This document shows, in pieces, positions 1 through 12,600 of a DNA stretch of 64,000 nucleotides. Each line of letters opens with the position of its first letter. The stretch's first letter is position 1. Source of the DNA: Albula goreensis (lineage: Eukaryota > Chordata > Actinopteri > Albuliformes > Albulidae); the NCBI GenBank assembly GCA_022829145.1, contig CM040745.1, positions 22,288,906 to 22,352,905 of the forward strand. The letters are read 5' to 3'. The notes under the pieces were generated by a model. The model made no database searches. It was not told where the DNA came from and saw nothing but the letters and a program-made list of their open reading frames with translations. Position numbers and translations under genes: made by a program.

Positions 1-779
1 AAGGTAGAGCTAGAGACAATGATTTATGATGTTGGGTTAGGAGGTATTTGTACTAAGTAGGAGAATTACTGAGGAATTCTGCTGTTCCCATCTCCTTCAA
101 CCCACATGGACCTCCATTTGTCGAAAGGGCCTTAGAATTCAGTGCTAAATAGCTTAAGGGGTTAACTGGATATATACAGCATTACTCTCCAGCTATCATT
201 TATCAGATTCATTTGAGTTAGGTCTGTGAATGAATGCTTAGGGGGACACACTTCCACACTCACAAAAGGTCACTAGGGTTTATAATGGACACCATGTTTT
301 AAGAAAAACTTTGAAGAATTTGGCACACATGTAAACAGAGCCACAAGTTTGTATGATATCATTAACTGACATTTTATGCAATTGCTTAAGGTGGTGATTT
401 TGCTTTAAACTTGGCTAACAAGTAAATATGATCCAAATATTTATTAATTACATTCAATATTATGTGAATTTATCACTTTACAACCGTATCTCTCCCCCAA
501 TAAAAAGTATAATCTTGGGTCTTTTGGCTGTCATGTGATATGCTAGTGATAATTATATCCTAGTGAGATGGTGATTTATAGACTACATCAGAAGTGTGTG
601 GGGGAAATAAATTGAATGGAACATTCAACTGTCACATTTTTCTCTCCTCTTGACTCTACCACCCCTAAATATTGTAGTTTACTTCATAGGTAGTTCAGAA
701 TTAAAGTGAGAAACTTTTCTGAGGTATATGTCTGGAGAGCTGCAGATTTCAACTGAATGGCACAGGGGCAGGCAGTGCT
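1..779. other. AT-rich non-coding DNA left of the internal promoter
   Basis: No exon, RNA gene or repeat recognised. If fish col18a1 is organised like the mammalian gene, this is the intron between the short-isoform exons (outside the window) and the internal promoter. Confidence 0.5.
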
Positions 780-1027
780 GGGGGGAGGGCGGGTGTGTGC
801 TTGTTACTCAGCCAATGAGGAAGTGTTTGTAGTTTTTATCCCACCCCCCACCTCCACTCCCTCTAGAAAAGACACTCCTCCTCTTTAATTTTTTCCCTCT
901 CACTCTCAGGCTGGCTGTGTTTCTGCAGTGAGCTGGAGGAAGGAGTGCATGCTGTTCTGTGGTCGTGGGCAGTGTTGGCAGAGGGCCCCTGAACTAGTTG
1001 CTGAATGAGTAGGAACTAGTGAGCGTC
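780..1027 (+). promoter_or_regulatory. col18a1: Candidate internal promoter and 5' UTR of col18a1 medium/long isoforms
   Basis: Upstream of the signal-peptide ATG lie a GC box (787-793), a CCAAT box (812-816, in GCCAATGAGG), then a C-rich/CT-rich stretch (840-905) without a clear TATA box. This fits a CCAAT/GC-type promoter. In mammals the medium and long collagen XVIII forms start from a second promoter just before the exon that carries their own signal peptide, and this block sits in the same place. The transcription start is not visible; somewhere in 900-960 is plausible. Confidence 0.5.
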
Positions 1028-2183
1028 ATGGCTAAGATTGGGATGTGGTTGGGCCTCTGCTTGTTGATGCTTTGCTTGGGACACTCGTATGCCTGGTTCT
1101 GGAACTGGGGTGCACCCACCACTGAGGCTCCTCCAGTGACTCATGAGGGTTCAGGTGCACCTGTTGCGAGTGGTGAAGAGCCAGAAGATAACATTGCCGG
1201 AGTGGGAGCAGAAATCATCGATGTGGCCAGTGGGATTCGCAAGATTGTGCAAACCTGGGACCAAAACCCGGATGCAAAGCTGACCACTGCAGCACCTACA
1301 CCAGTTGCCAAGAAACAGGGGGTCATCTCAGGGGGAGCCAAGCATGGTAATGGCATGCCACAGATACATGGTGTAAAATTTGAGTCTGCTAGCCTGGGAT
1401 CAGCAGGGGAAGAGAGTGGATCTGCATCAGGATCCTTTGTAGTGGAGAGCCACGAGGGCACAGATTTACCTAGCATTGTCACAGGGCTGGTAGAGGTGAA
1501 TGGCAGTGAGCATACTGGAAAACAAGTGGCAAAGATGGATCTTTCTCAGAGTGTTGTGGACAAATACAATTGGACAGCTGAGGGAAATGATACAAGTCAA
1601 AATGTTCGTAGCAAATCTATCCAAAGCCTTAATGTGTCTAAACATCTTGAAATTGCCTCGAGTATCAACAGTATCAACTTTAGCAGGAGTTCTAGTCTGA
1701 ATGCAACTAATGGTGAGGCAATGGGGTATTCCAAGGAATACACCGTCACAGGTGATTTACTAATCTCTACTAAAAGTGACCAGTCTTTCATAGCTAGGGA
1801 AGTCACCACCGTGGAATCCCCCCGCTGCCTGCTCCTAGATTCTGATTTCCCCTTTTGCACCACAATGGGCCAGGAGAGCTTTGCGGTGCCAAATTTCCTC
1901 AATCAGAGCAGCGTGGAGGAGGTCCTGGTGGTCCTGCGTGATTGGGCATGGCTCCTGAATTCGCGCTGCCACCATAGCCTGGAGTGGTTTTTCTGCCTGC
2001 TGCTGGTGCCCAGGTGTGGTCCACCGGGCTTGGCACCAGCGATGCCCTGCCGCAGCTTCTGTGAGGTCCTGCGCGACAGCTGCTGGACTCTCCTCGATGA
2101 GGGCCGCCTCCCGATGGCGTGCCACTCTCTGCCCGAGGAGGAGGACGATGGGTATCAGTGCTTGTCAGTTAGTAACCAGAAAG
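1028..2183 (+). CDS. col18a1: col18a1 exon 1 of this chain: signal peptide, DUF959-like region, frizzled domain
   Basis: Residues 1-385 plus one base of codon 386. The start is the ATG at 1028; it is followed by a hydrophobic signal peptide ([20 protein letters not shown], cleavage near residues 22-24). Residues about 25-260 are Ser/Thr/Gly-rich with several N-x-S/T sequons and acidic [11 protein letters not shown] stretches, as in the DUF959 region of long collagen XVIII. Residues 267-378 hold ten cysteines with frizzled cysteine-rich-domain spacing, beginning [11 protein letters not shown] and ending GYQC. Frizzled domains bind Wnt ligands, and the collagen XVIII one is reported to affect Wnt signalling. 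The donor is AAAG/GTAACA at 2184, phase 1, matching the next exon. Two internal phase-1 donors could skip the frizzled part (see findings). Confidence 0.92.
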
Positions 2184-5100
2184 GTAACAGCAGGTTAAAA
2201 TGTATCCCTTTCAGGAATACATTTTGAACCAGCACCACCTGTCTGTCTGCATCATCCTATCTAATGAAACCAGGACACGTGTTTTTTAAACTACTAAACC
2301 TCCAACTTTAAGCCACACTGGAGTCGTCCCCAACGCTTGACAGGGCTGAGGCAGGAATAAGCTTGAGTTGCACTGCGTAAGTGGGTGGTGGGCTTACCAG
2401 GGAGTTCTCCCTTTGACACCCACCACTTCATGTCTGGGCATGAATTGTAATCGAGCACGTACAGCACTGCAGATCATTTAACAGCTTGGATCTGAGCAGC
2501 AACTTTTGCATGTGGTGTATCAGTGTTCATGTCTTCTGCAGAGCATGTAACCAATAACCAGCAGCTCATAAAGTGTTGCACTTGTAGTCATTGTTTTCAT
2601 TTTGAATTCCTATATCTGTTTTCTGTAAGTGTTATTATTTTTAGAGTCCACTGTGCTTTGAGTGAATTCCTCTCAGCTTTCAGCTATCAGTTATTTTTAC
2701 CACACTCATCAGGTGAAGGATAAGAGCAGGCTCTGACCGTATTTTGATGCCAGTATGGATTGAGTGAAGAGGAAACACCTGCAAATGTGAAATCCTTTGT
2801 GAAATACAACATGGGCATGCATTTTAGGAGGCTAAAATGTCACAATGCAGGCCTCCATGGGTTGATGTACAATACATCCTTGGCTGAAAAGTAATTTAAA
2901 GATTAAGGAAAGCCTGGAATCCAAAAAATCAGTATGGTCACTTTTGGCATGAAACATTCCAGAGGAAACTGTTTTCTGTTTCTAAATGCACTGCTCTGAT
3001 AATCCAATTGCATTGTGCGCATGTGAAGAAACACTATTTTTAGACTGGTCAGTTCTATTGCATTAATTTTTCAAGTTGCTTCTCAATCTGGTGATTTTAT
3101 GTTATTCAATTATATGCATGTGAACTTCTACATTTCGTATGCTAGCTTGCCAAATGATCAATTTCTGTGCTTTGAAAGTAACTGTGCCATTCCTTGATTG
3201 AAAAAAAAAAAAATTAGATAAGCATTTAACCCTTAAATGATCTGAAAGTTATTGCACTAAATTGCTTCCAGTGTACTCAATATAACCATTTGACTATTAA
3301 TATGGAAGCTGGGACATAGCTTTGGGACAAACTTGCACTAACTACACCTCACAGTACATGTGATTAATTTTTATTCATAGGACTCCGAGGCAGAACATTC
3401 CTTTCAGGCATAAAACTCTAGCAAAAAATGTAGCTTGGTTTTTTTCTTTTGTGCAGATTGGTAAAACCACTTACAATGTTATCAGGTGTTTCATTAGGTT
3501 ATATGTCATTGTCTTTTTGTTTTAGATTTGGGAAAGAGTGTAAGTTTTGAATGAGTATGATTGGATAAAAACATTGAACATGAATATATAGATTAAATAT
3601 TAGATAGGATTACTGCATATCACAATAAAATTCATAGTTTTTCTTATTTTTTGTATTTTTACTTGACAGTTACAATATGAAATATATCATTAGACATTAG
3701 ATGATGTGACAGTCATCACATTAGTTATTTTTTTGAATGATTCATATGTAGCAAGATAATTTTCTCTATTTCGGAGTAGAGTGTCTGCTGTCTTATTCAT
3801 AAATGTAGTTTGTCAGCACCTGAACACTTTACGCATATTGACATTATGTAGTGGACATGATGTGTGTAGTAAAATATGAAATTAATGGAGTAGAAGAGGT
3901 TGGTGATACTCTGCAAATGCCTTCTGCACTCAGAGAATGTCTATATCAAAATATGTCTCTCACTATATCCATATCCCATGCAACAGAATTGGGGTGACTT
4001 GAGCATGGTTCGATCTGTTACTCTGTTTGTCATCTCACTGGATCCTAAAATATCTCAGGTACTTTGCTTGTAAGGTTGTAAGAACAGAGACCTACACAGA
4101 TCCTCTTCAGCTGTAATAGCTTGTTTAAAAGTGACAGGTACTCAGGATTCATTCACCCACTGTGGAATGATGGATGATTGCCAAGCCCATAGCTGGAAAG
4201 GTGTAGGGTTTCTGATAAGCATGTAGGTGAAGACAAAATGATCCTATCGGGTTACTTGTTTAGGTGTCTTGACTATTAGTGGTAAGATTACTAAATACCC
4301 TTCCTTTTAAAATGGATTTTTTGTCCATTATGTGCTGGGCTTGTTGTACCCGGAGAGAAACTGACACTTAGAAACCCTGCAATTTTGTGGTGGTTTCTGG
4401 AAATGGAGGTAAACTTAATGCTAAGGGCTTTTTCATGATGTCACACTGATCCAGTAACAACAAAATATCCTATTCTAAGCAACAATAAACTTTGAAAAAG
4501 TAATCAACAAAGTCATTTTAATCTACAGTATCATATGTCTTTATGCCATAGAATCAGGTTGCACTGGCGGATTTTATTTGGTGACCATGGGCAATAATTT
4601 GTAAACAGTCAGTGACACCAGTTGAGTTTTACCTGTATGACAACAGATACTGTGGCAGGGAAAAAACCAGATCAGTAGAGACACCGCATCATCTTAAAAT
4701 TATGTCTACTTACAGTTGGATTATTACCAGGCCTTGGCACATAAAGTGATAAGAGAGCAGTGCCATGTTTCGTCACAATTTGTCTGATGCATCGGCATGT
4801 CACCCTGACTCAACTTAAACGTGTGTATTTGAAGACCCCTGTGAGTTTGGAGAATCTGGTATATTTTCAAAGTCTTTGCATATCCTACAAAATGTTATGA
4901 GCGATCTGTTTATAGATGGTGGGTCAGTGTGCCTTCATGCTATAGCTCCGGTCTTCAAGCTTGTGATTCAGTCCAAGGCACTGATGACAGGACTGAAGTG
5001 CTACATCCTCTGACGAGTTCCTCAATGTAAATCACGTTTTCAGTCCTGTATACTGCAGCTCACATATTGGCCATACGTTTGAGCCTCCTGTGTTGTTTTA

Positions 5101-6498
5101 ACCTCACATAGTGTTCCACGTGTAACAGACCTCACATCTGTGCTGTCTCCAAGTCCCAGGGCATGAGGTATGGGAGAGAATGATTTATCATTATCTGCCT
5201 CCGCATGGCCCCTTTGTCATGGGCTTTGGGTATTAAAGCATGAATATATGTTACATATGTTCATCTTTCTTATTTGTCTTTTTTCTTGCATTCAGCTTGG
5301 ACATTTGTTTGTAGGGAATGCTATTGCTCTCTCAGGGCACTCAATGGCATATCGCCACAGATAATGGGAGTCATTCCATATATATTTGGTCACATTCTGT
5401 CTGGACTCCATGTTGAGGATGGGCCTGTGCGGGGGAGAAAATGGCAGTTGTAGGAAGACTGTGCCCATTGTGTCTTGCCCATGAAAAAAAGAGGGAGAGG
5501 TCTTTGTGAACCTTGTACAACAAGGCTGCCTCTGACTGTCACCAGACAGGATGGCAGAATAATTTTGCTTGGGGGGGTCAAGGGCATGGGCTCACAATTT
5601 GAACCCATGTCTGCTGAGATAACTGCTCCTCATTTTAAATGAAAAGTGAGAAAGTAAATGATTCTTACTATGGCAGAAGGATGAGACAAATAGATCCTAC
5701 TGCATTATAAGGCCTGTATGTTCCTTGTCTAAAGGGGTGAAGCAGTTCACATCTGTTCATTCTATGTTTATGAATTGTAGCCTACTGGGAGTGTGGGTGG
5801 TGGAAAGAACCATTGATATATGCATTGCCGGCCAAACTTGTTGCCATTCCGAAATGTATTTTAATTTAGTTTTACCGAGCAGTGTGTTTCACAATATGCC
5901 AGACTGTTTAAAGCATCCATGGGAATTCATTATTTTATAGCTATTTATCTCAGCAAGGGAAATATGGCCACTGGAAAATCTATTTTGTTGGATTTACCTT
6001 TGAATATGGTACAAAGCTGCATTTCAGAGGAGTCCAATTATGGGAAAAATCCTTGAGTGAAAAATGAAACTCTTGCCAAAAACAAGTAGTTGTCTGATGT
6101 CACTTATATGGTATGACCAATTCAATAATAAATATGCGTAACAGTAAGAGTATTTTTAGCTGACTTGAGGACATGAATAAGTAAAATTTCACATGGAGCA
6201 AGATGGGATCTGTTGGTCTGTGTATGTGATAATATCATTCTGGAACTGCAAGAAATATTTCTGTAGTCAAAGGGTGCTCCTGTCCTTCTAGTACTCTGTG
6301 AAGTCATCACTGAAAGCAATTTTTAATTGTAACTTTCCAGTTTTTGGTGACAGTAATTTAGCTGGTCATTTTACTCCTTCCACTTACTCCTGCTGAATCT
6401 GCTCAGGTGGAAGCTACATGCAAGATTGAGATAAAGTAGGTGGAGCATTTAGAAATGATGCATTTGACAGCTCTTTGGGATACAGTTACTGTAGATTT

Positions 6499-6572
<74 letters not shown>

Positions 6573-6627
6573 ACGAGAGAACGAGAGAACAAGAGAACGA
6601 GAGAAAGAGAGAGAGAGAGAACGAGAG

Positions 6628-6668
<41 letters not shown>

Positions 6669-9600
6669 ATGTGCCATGCAGCTGCATTCACTGCAATCCA
6701 ATATGTAAAGGAAATGGTTGCTGTTGAAGCACCCTCTGCCCTATCTTGAAGTTTTTATTGTATTGTTTCCCGGGGGGATTGGCATGTACGCAGTGTTAAG
6801 TTTGTGTGTATTGTTCTGCTAACTGTCGTTGCTGGTGGGGGGTCTGGCCCTGGAGAGCTGTTAAAGTTATTGTTTCACGAAAGTTCTCAGCTGATGGTTA
6901 ATTAGCCAGCTCTGATGTTTGGACTAAAGAGTGGGTCAAGAGACCAGTGATCAACTGTTTGTTTCATCTTCTTTTGTTTGGGACCTCTGATGACTGTTGG
7001 TTTTCTGTTTCTTTCTCTTAACCAGTTTGGTATTTTACAAGTTTCTTATTAACTTTATGTATTCATTTCTCTGGTGATCTGCCTTTGTATATTCTTCATT
7101 GGCATAACAAAATCCATAACCAGCTGCATATGCAGAGAATATGATGGCATAATAAAGCAAAGATGAATAGATGTGGACATTCTGGAATGTATGGTGGTGC
7201 ACACTGTATTATTAAGTTATGTACTTTTTAATGAACTGCTCCCTGTCCTTTCCCGGTATAGCCCATGTTCAGAGGGCAGTGCTTCCCTCACATCAGTAAA
7301 AGCTGCAGTGAATAATGTTTTACACTTTTGGCTCTTCTGATGAGCAGTTCCATCCAAAATGTGAGGCTGATAATATGAAAATTGTATGAAGCATTTGGAA
7401 TATTTGTCAAACCTAAACCCTGTACATCTCAAATCTTTTTCATAATATTAGAATTTCCATCTCATGCCCTTGGCTTAGAAGATTATTGTTTTGTGAGCTG
7501 GACAAGTTGAGTTATGAAGATGTGTATTTTTATTTTTGGCAGAAGAAAGTGCTTCAGAGATCACTAAGTGACTAATGAAATGCCTTCTTTAACACTGATT
7601 AAAGACTAAATGGCTGCAGTTGCCAAAAGTAAATGTAACCTATGTTTAGTAACTAAAAGGAGGCTGTGCAGAATCTTCAGCATGCCTTGACATTGAAATT
7701 TGTGAAAATTACTACAGAATTACTTTCATTGCGTAAGTTAAAGCTACCAGAATGAAATATTGTACTCCTGCACGTAATGCCATTTGTACTAATACAGTTA
7801 TGGCGTATGGGTTGTTTATAGACCCATGAACCTTAGTGTGAGTTCCAGGATTCAGCATAGCACAGTGGACCCACTGTGTATTCCACCTTGTGCCATATAT
7901 AACCTGTGCTAGTGGCTGGAGAGGTCTCAACTGTCTCAACGGCAGCTTGTTACAGTATTAGAGAAGACCATTGCAATTGTCAGGAGCCTCATGGAGATGT
8001 TTTGACTGGTGACCAAGCGTAGCCATGGGGACTGAAGTTCACCATGGCAATTCAGATTCCTCCAGATGTTTCCCATTTTCCCATGGACAACTGTGGAACA
8101 ATTCTTCCCAGTTACAGGGTCCCGTCTTCCGACTCCCAGTGGTCATTTTTCCTAGTTTCCCACTAATCTTAACTTTTTGAGAGTCTCACTGGATTGGACT
8201 TAATGTATACCAAAAGATATTTTCTCATGTATGCAAGTTATATAAAGTGTGTTCCTGTGTGTATAGAGTCCTTTTTTAAAAGCATGATAGTGCCTTTTGT
8301 GGTCACACTAATGAAATACACCAACACAGGACAGACTGGGACCATAAACCTTGTCAGTCCATTCAGTTTTCCCCTACTTTGTGTCATCGTTTGGTTTACT
8401 TGTTTAGCGGTCAGAGGTTTATAGCGAGAGAGAACCTCATGCCTGAATAGACATTCCAATTAAAGTGCTAATTTTTAACCCTAGGACAGAGATTAGCTTC
8501 ACTGATTAAACAGAGTGACACACTACTCTTGCACAAGCACAGTACTGATGTGCTCATTGTTTCTGGCAGTGGCTTTTCTTTTCTCTTTTTCTTTTTTGTG
8601 TTAAAGTATGGAAACAATTTAAGGAAATCCCCTTAGATGAGAAACCTTGGATCTGGTTTTCCTGAAACAAACCTTTCAAGTTTAAGAGGTGTTGACGGAT
8701 AGCACGGACATTAAATTAATATTTAATTGTGTCAAAGTATTGTTGCTTCAGATACATAAATACATGTTACATTAAGCTACAAAGGGAGGTTTTTCAAAGC
8801 TGTATTCATTTTACATGGTCCTTGCCAGCAAATGAGCTTGTTGATGTGGTGTTGTATCAATTTTTCACTTCTTTTTCATGATTTGTATCTTATTGAAGAG
8901 ATAACTAGCCTTATGAAGTAGAAATTGCAAAGTCTGATATTTTCAAAGGTAAGGTTACTGTTATGTGTTTATTGAGTCCAGGTCAGTGTTCAGCTTGCGC
9001 TGCCTTGCAGTCTCCCTCAAGCCAGATCACCTGTTTGAATCACCCTGCCATTATGTTATGAGTGGAAAATTGAGGCTGATTTCTGAAGGAAGTGGAGAGG
9101 AGATCATACAGCTGCTACCCAGTGAAGGTTGAGAATGCTTAAATGAGAGCTGTGTCAGAATGCAAGGAATGCACAGGATGGCTCATGGCAATGCCAGGTG
9201 AAAACTTGCACTAAATTTTGGAAGATTCCTTTGGAGATTAGATGACTTCATCATAAGTGAATCATGTTTAAGTGTGAAACACTGTAAAACCTTCAATCTG
9301 TTGAAACCAGATACTTTAAGAGAGCAGTGCTTTATGGAGATTTTTCACATTCATTAATCTGTGTTGGCTTTAATCTTCTCAAATTAATTACTGGAGACTG
9401 CTTTGTGTGAACAAACAAATTTAAATATACTAATCAATCTCCATGGAAAACCGAAGATCAAAAGGTTAGTATAATATTATACTACAATGTACCAGCAAGC
9501 CAGTGTGTTTCCAAATTACACACTCCAATGCCTTTCACAGTATGTTAGTTTTTTTTTTTTGGAAAAGCAGACCACTATGCCTCAGGGGATTTTTAGTTGC

Positions 9601-12600
9601 ACTTAATGCAAACAAACACCTGGATTGGGCAGTTGAGATTTATCACCTGCCATCACGAAAGTTCTAGTCAGACATTTTAGATGCCCAAGAGGGATTTACT
9701 GAAAAATGACATACAACAGCAAATGCCCCCGTCTGGCTTGAGGTTGTTTTAGCTGTGTACCAGGCTTGCCAAGTGCAATCAGGTTTCAAGTATTCTGTGA
9801 AGCATTGATTTGCACACAAAAGAATTTGAACATGTGTTCCAGAACAGGAACCCTGGTAGCTGGCTCCCTAGAGGGAAGCTGTTGCCTCCTCTTTGGCAAC
9901 ATCTTGACTGGTCTCTTATACAGTTAACCCGTACTTGAGGTGTAAATCCCCATGGAGGAAGAGGCCTCTTGACTGTATGTATCTTTTCCTCCAAACAGTA
10001 CATTTTAGTGTACCTACAGCCCCTGAACAGTATATTTTCCTTCCAGTGTCATTGTGGGGTTAGTGGCCTGGTGTGCCATAGAACATCTCATACGTTGTTA
10101 CTTTTCTCTTCTGAGGACCCTGATATAAGGTACACTTGTGATTTCTGAACCCAATTTATTGAATAATGTTGATACATATAGTCAAGACATGCTTAAACCA
10201 TTTATTTAAATAGAAATAATGTATAATAAAATGTAATGCTTCAGGTAACTAAAACAAAATATAAAAATGTATTTCACAGTGGGTATCTTGTAGTAATGAG
10301 ACAATTGTCATCTCTGTTACTAGATTTGCTCCATCCTTACAAAATGAATCTGCATTCAGAACACATTTAGTGGAAGAATTTGAATTATCAACAATATGAG
10401 ATTTTGTTTATGGGAAAAGAGAGATGATCAACAGGATGTCAGAAAGGGTTACAATCTGTTCTGTGAATAGCCTTTACCCCAATGCAGAATGGTTAGAAGC
10501 ATGTAGACTCAGAAGACACATAACTCTTTGTCTGTCCTCTCATTTACAAGCAATCTCTGTAGTGTTTTTGCTCCTCACTCACTCATACACTCTAGAAGTG
10601 GGAATATGTCAGCACAGCTGCACATTTCTTGTTACCCTTTGTGAGTACTAGCCACTGATGTGTCTGAAAGGTAAATCAAAAGCGGTTTTCTTGTCTCGAT
10701 GAACTTGACAAATCCAGCATGTGAGATGCCATATCAAGTAGCCAATGTGCATAATGAATAGATTCCCTCCCAAAGGACCCTACTATATGGAGTAAGATGA
10801 ATTGCAACATGAACAGTAGAAAGTGGTTGGGTACATTTAGGCATCTGTTTTCATTGAACAACTTGGAAAATTTGTTCTTATGAACTTGCAGATTCAGTGG
10901 CTTACAACTTGCAGAAACAGGGGCTTACATGTATTTCGGGATCAAATTATCTGTAATGAAAGTTTGTCTGAGAACAAAGGAGACTGTTTTTGTCAACCCT
11001 ATATAGATTTCAGCATTATCCATCACAAAATGGATGGTTTATTAATTTTGAATGCTTGGGAATTCTGTTTTTTCCATTGATTGAGAGAGGCACTTCCTCA
11101 GATACCTCTTTTTGGGTATACAGCAATAATAAAATCAGTAAAGTAAACCCTGTGTAAAAATATATTTGCTTTTGGGTTTGCATTCAAGACTAAAACAGTG
11201 TCTGTTTAGTAGATTCAGTTTTGGCCCCTAGAGATGCCTTCTGTCTTTTTGGTGGGGTCAGAACAGCTCTGTGTTTTCATAACCCTCTCAGCTATTTTGG
11301 AGCGGTGGGAACCGGATTATTTTAATATGTGCCTCCCCAAAACACCCTGCTCTGAGATTTCTTGTGAGAATCAGGGAAGAAGACAAGGCAGGGTCATGCT
11401 TCCTCTTTCAATCAGCTTATGGTAGCAGTTTCAGAATGGTGAAGTATGCCAATTTTAATATTTGGTCTGATATTTGTTTGCTCTTAGTCTAAACATTTTT
11501 ACATTTAATCTGCTTTGAATGACCTGGCAAAGTTAGGCCTATGCATTTATATTTAGGCCTATGCTTAGGGGAAATACTGTAGATGTGTACTGACAGGTCA
11601 GAATAGTTTCCCAAGATAGTTTATATACACCAAGCATCATATTGTCTGAAAATATTGACAATTCTTGGACAGTGAGGCATAAACAACTTTATGTGTTTTA
11701 CTTTTAGACTGATACTAGTCATGCAAAAAAAAAAAAAAAAAAAACAGGGATGTATTTCATTTACTTCACTCTGTGCTCATGAAATGCTTCGAAATATAGC
11801 TAGCAGCAGCCTTTCTGCTTTTTGTAAAACTCACAAATTTAAGCACTCACCAGCAAGATGTGTACAAAAGCAGACTAATAAAAAGGGCTTTCTAACCACC
11901 TCCTGTTCTGTGGTCCACTGGTTTCATGTCTTACCCCTCGAGCCTGACTTCCTGTTCTGTGCCCCTGCAGATGACAGTGGCGTGTCCCTGTTGCAGCTGA
12001 TTGGAGACCCTCCCCCTGATGAGATCACCAAGGTCTATGGCCCTGACAACAGTCCTGGCTATGTGTTTGGGCCGGATGCCAACACAGGCCAGCTCGCCCG
12101 CGCCCACTTCCCAAGCCCCTTCTACCGTGACTTCTCCCTTCTATTCAACCTGCAACCCACCTCCACCAAAGCTGGTGTCATCTTCTCTATCACTGATGCC
12201 TCCCAGCAGATCATGTACGTGGGTGTCAAGCTGTCGGCCCTTAAAGCTGGCTACCAGCAGATCATCCTCTACTACACTGAGCCTGACTCACAAACGTCGT
12301 ATGAGGCAGCCAGTTTCAGTGTACCCTCACTGGTCAACACCTGGAGCCGATTTTCCATATCAGTGGCGGATGACCAGGTCTCCTTCTTTGCCTCCTGTGA
12401 CTCGGACCCCCAGGTGTTGCGCTTTGAGCGCTCCCCAGATGAGATGGAGCTCGAGGCTGGAGCAGGAGTCTTCGTGGGCCAGGCCGGAGGGGCAGACACA
12501 AACAAATTTCTGGTACACATTTTATCAGTTTTCATCTAAATACGTTTGTGTGTGGTGAGCATAATGGTATCAAAAGTGGCACCATTGAACATTTGTAGTG

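Noticed and set aside
6503-6666. CRISPR-like spaced repeats
   Set aside because: Eukaryotic locus; the spacing is microsatellite interruption, not repeat-spacer structure.
6403-6727. Arg-Glu-rich and Ser-Leu-rich open frames on both strands
   Set aside because: Pure by-product of the GA repeat; open in several frames and without gene context.
11691-11970. Upstream extension of the TSPN frame as an alternative start
   Set aside because: Lacks similarity and a signal peptide, contains a lysine run from poly-A, and a strong acceptor at 11970 joins exon 1 in phase.
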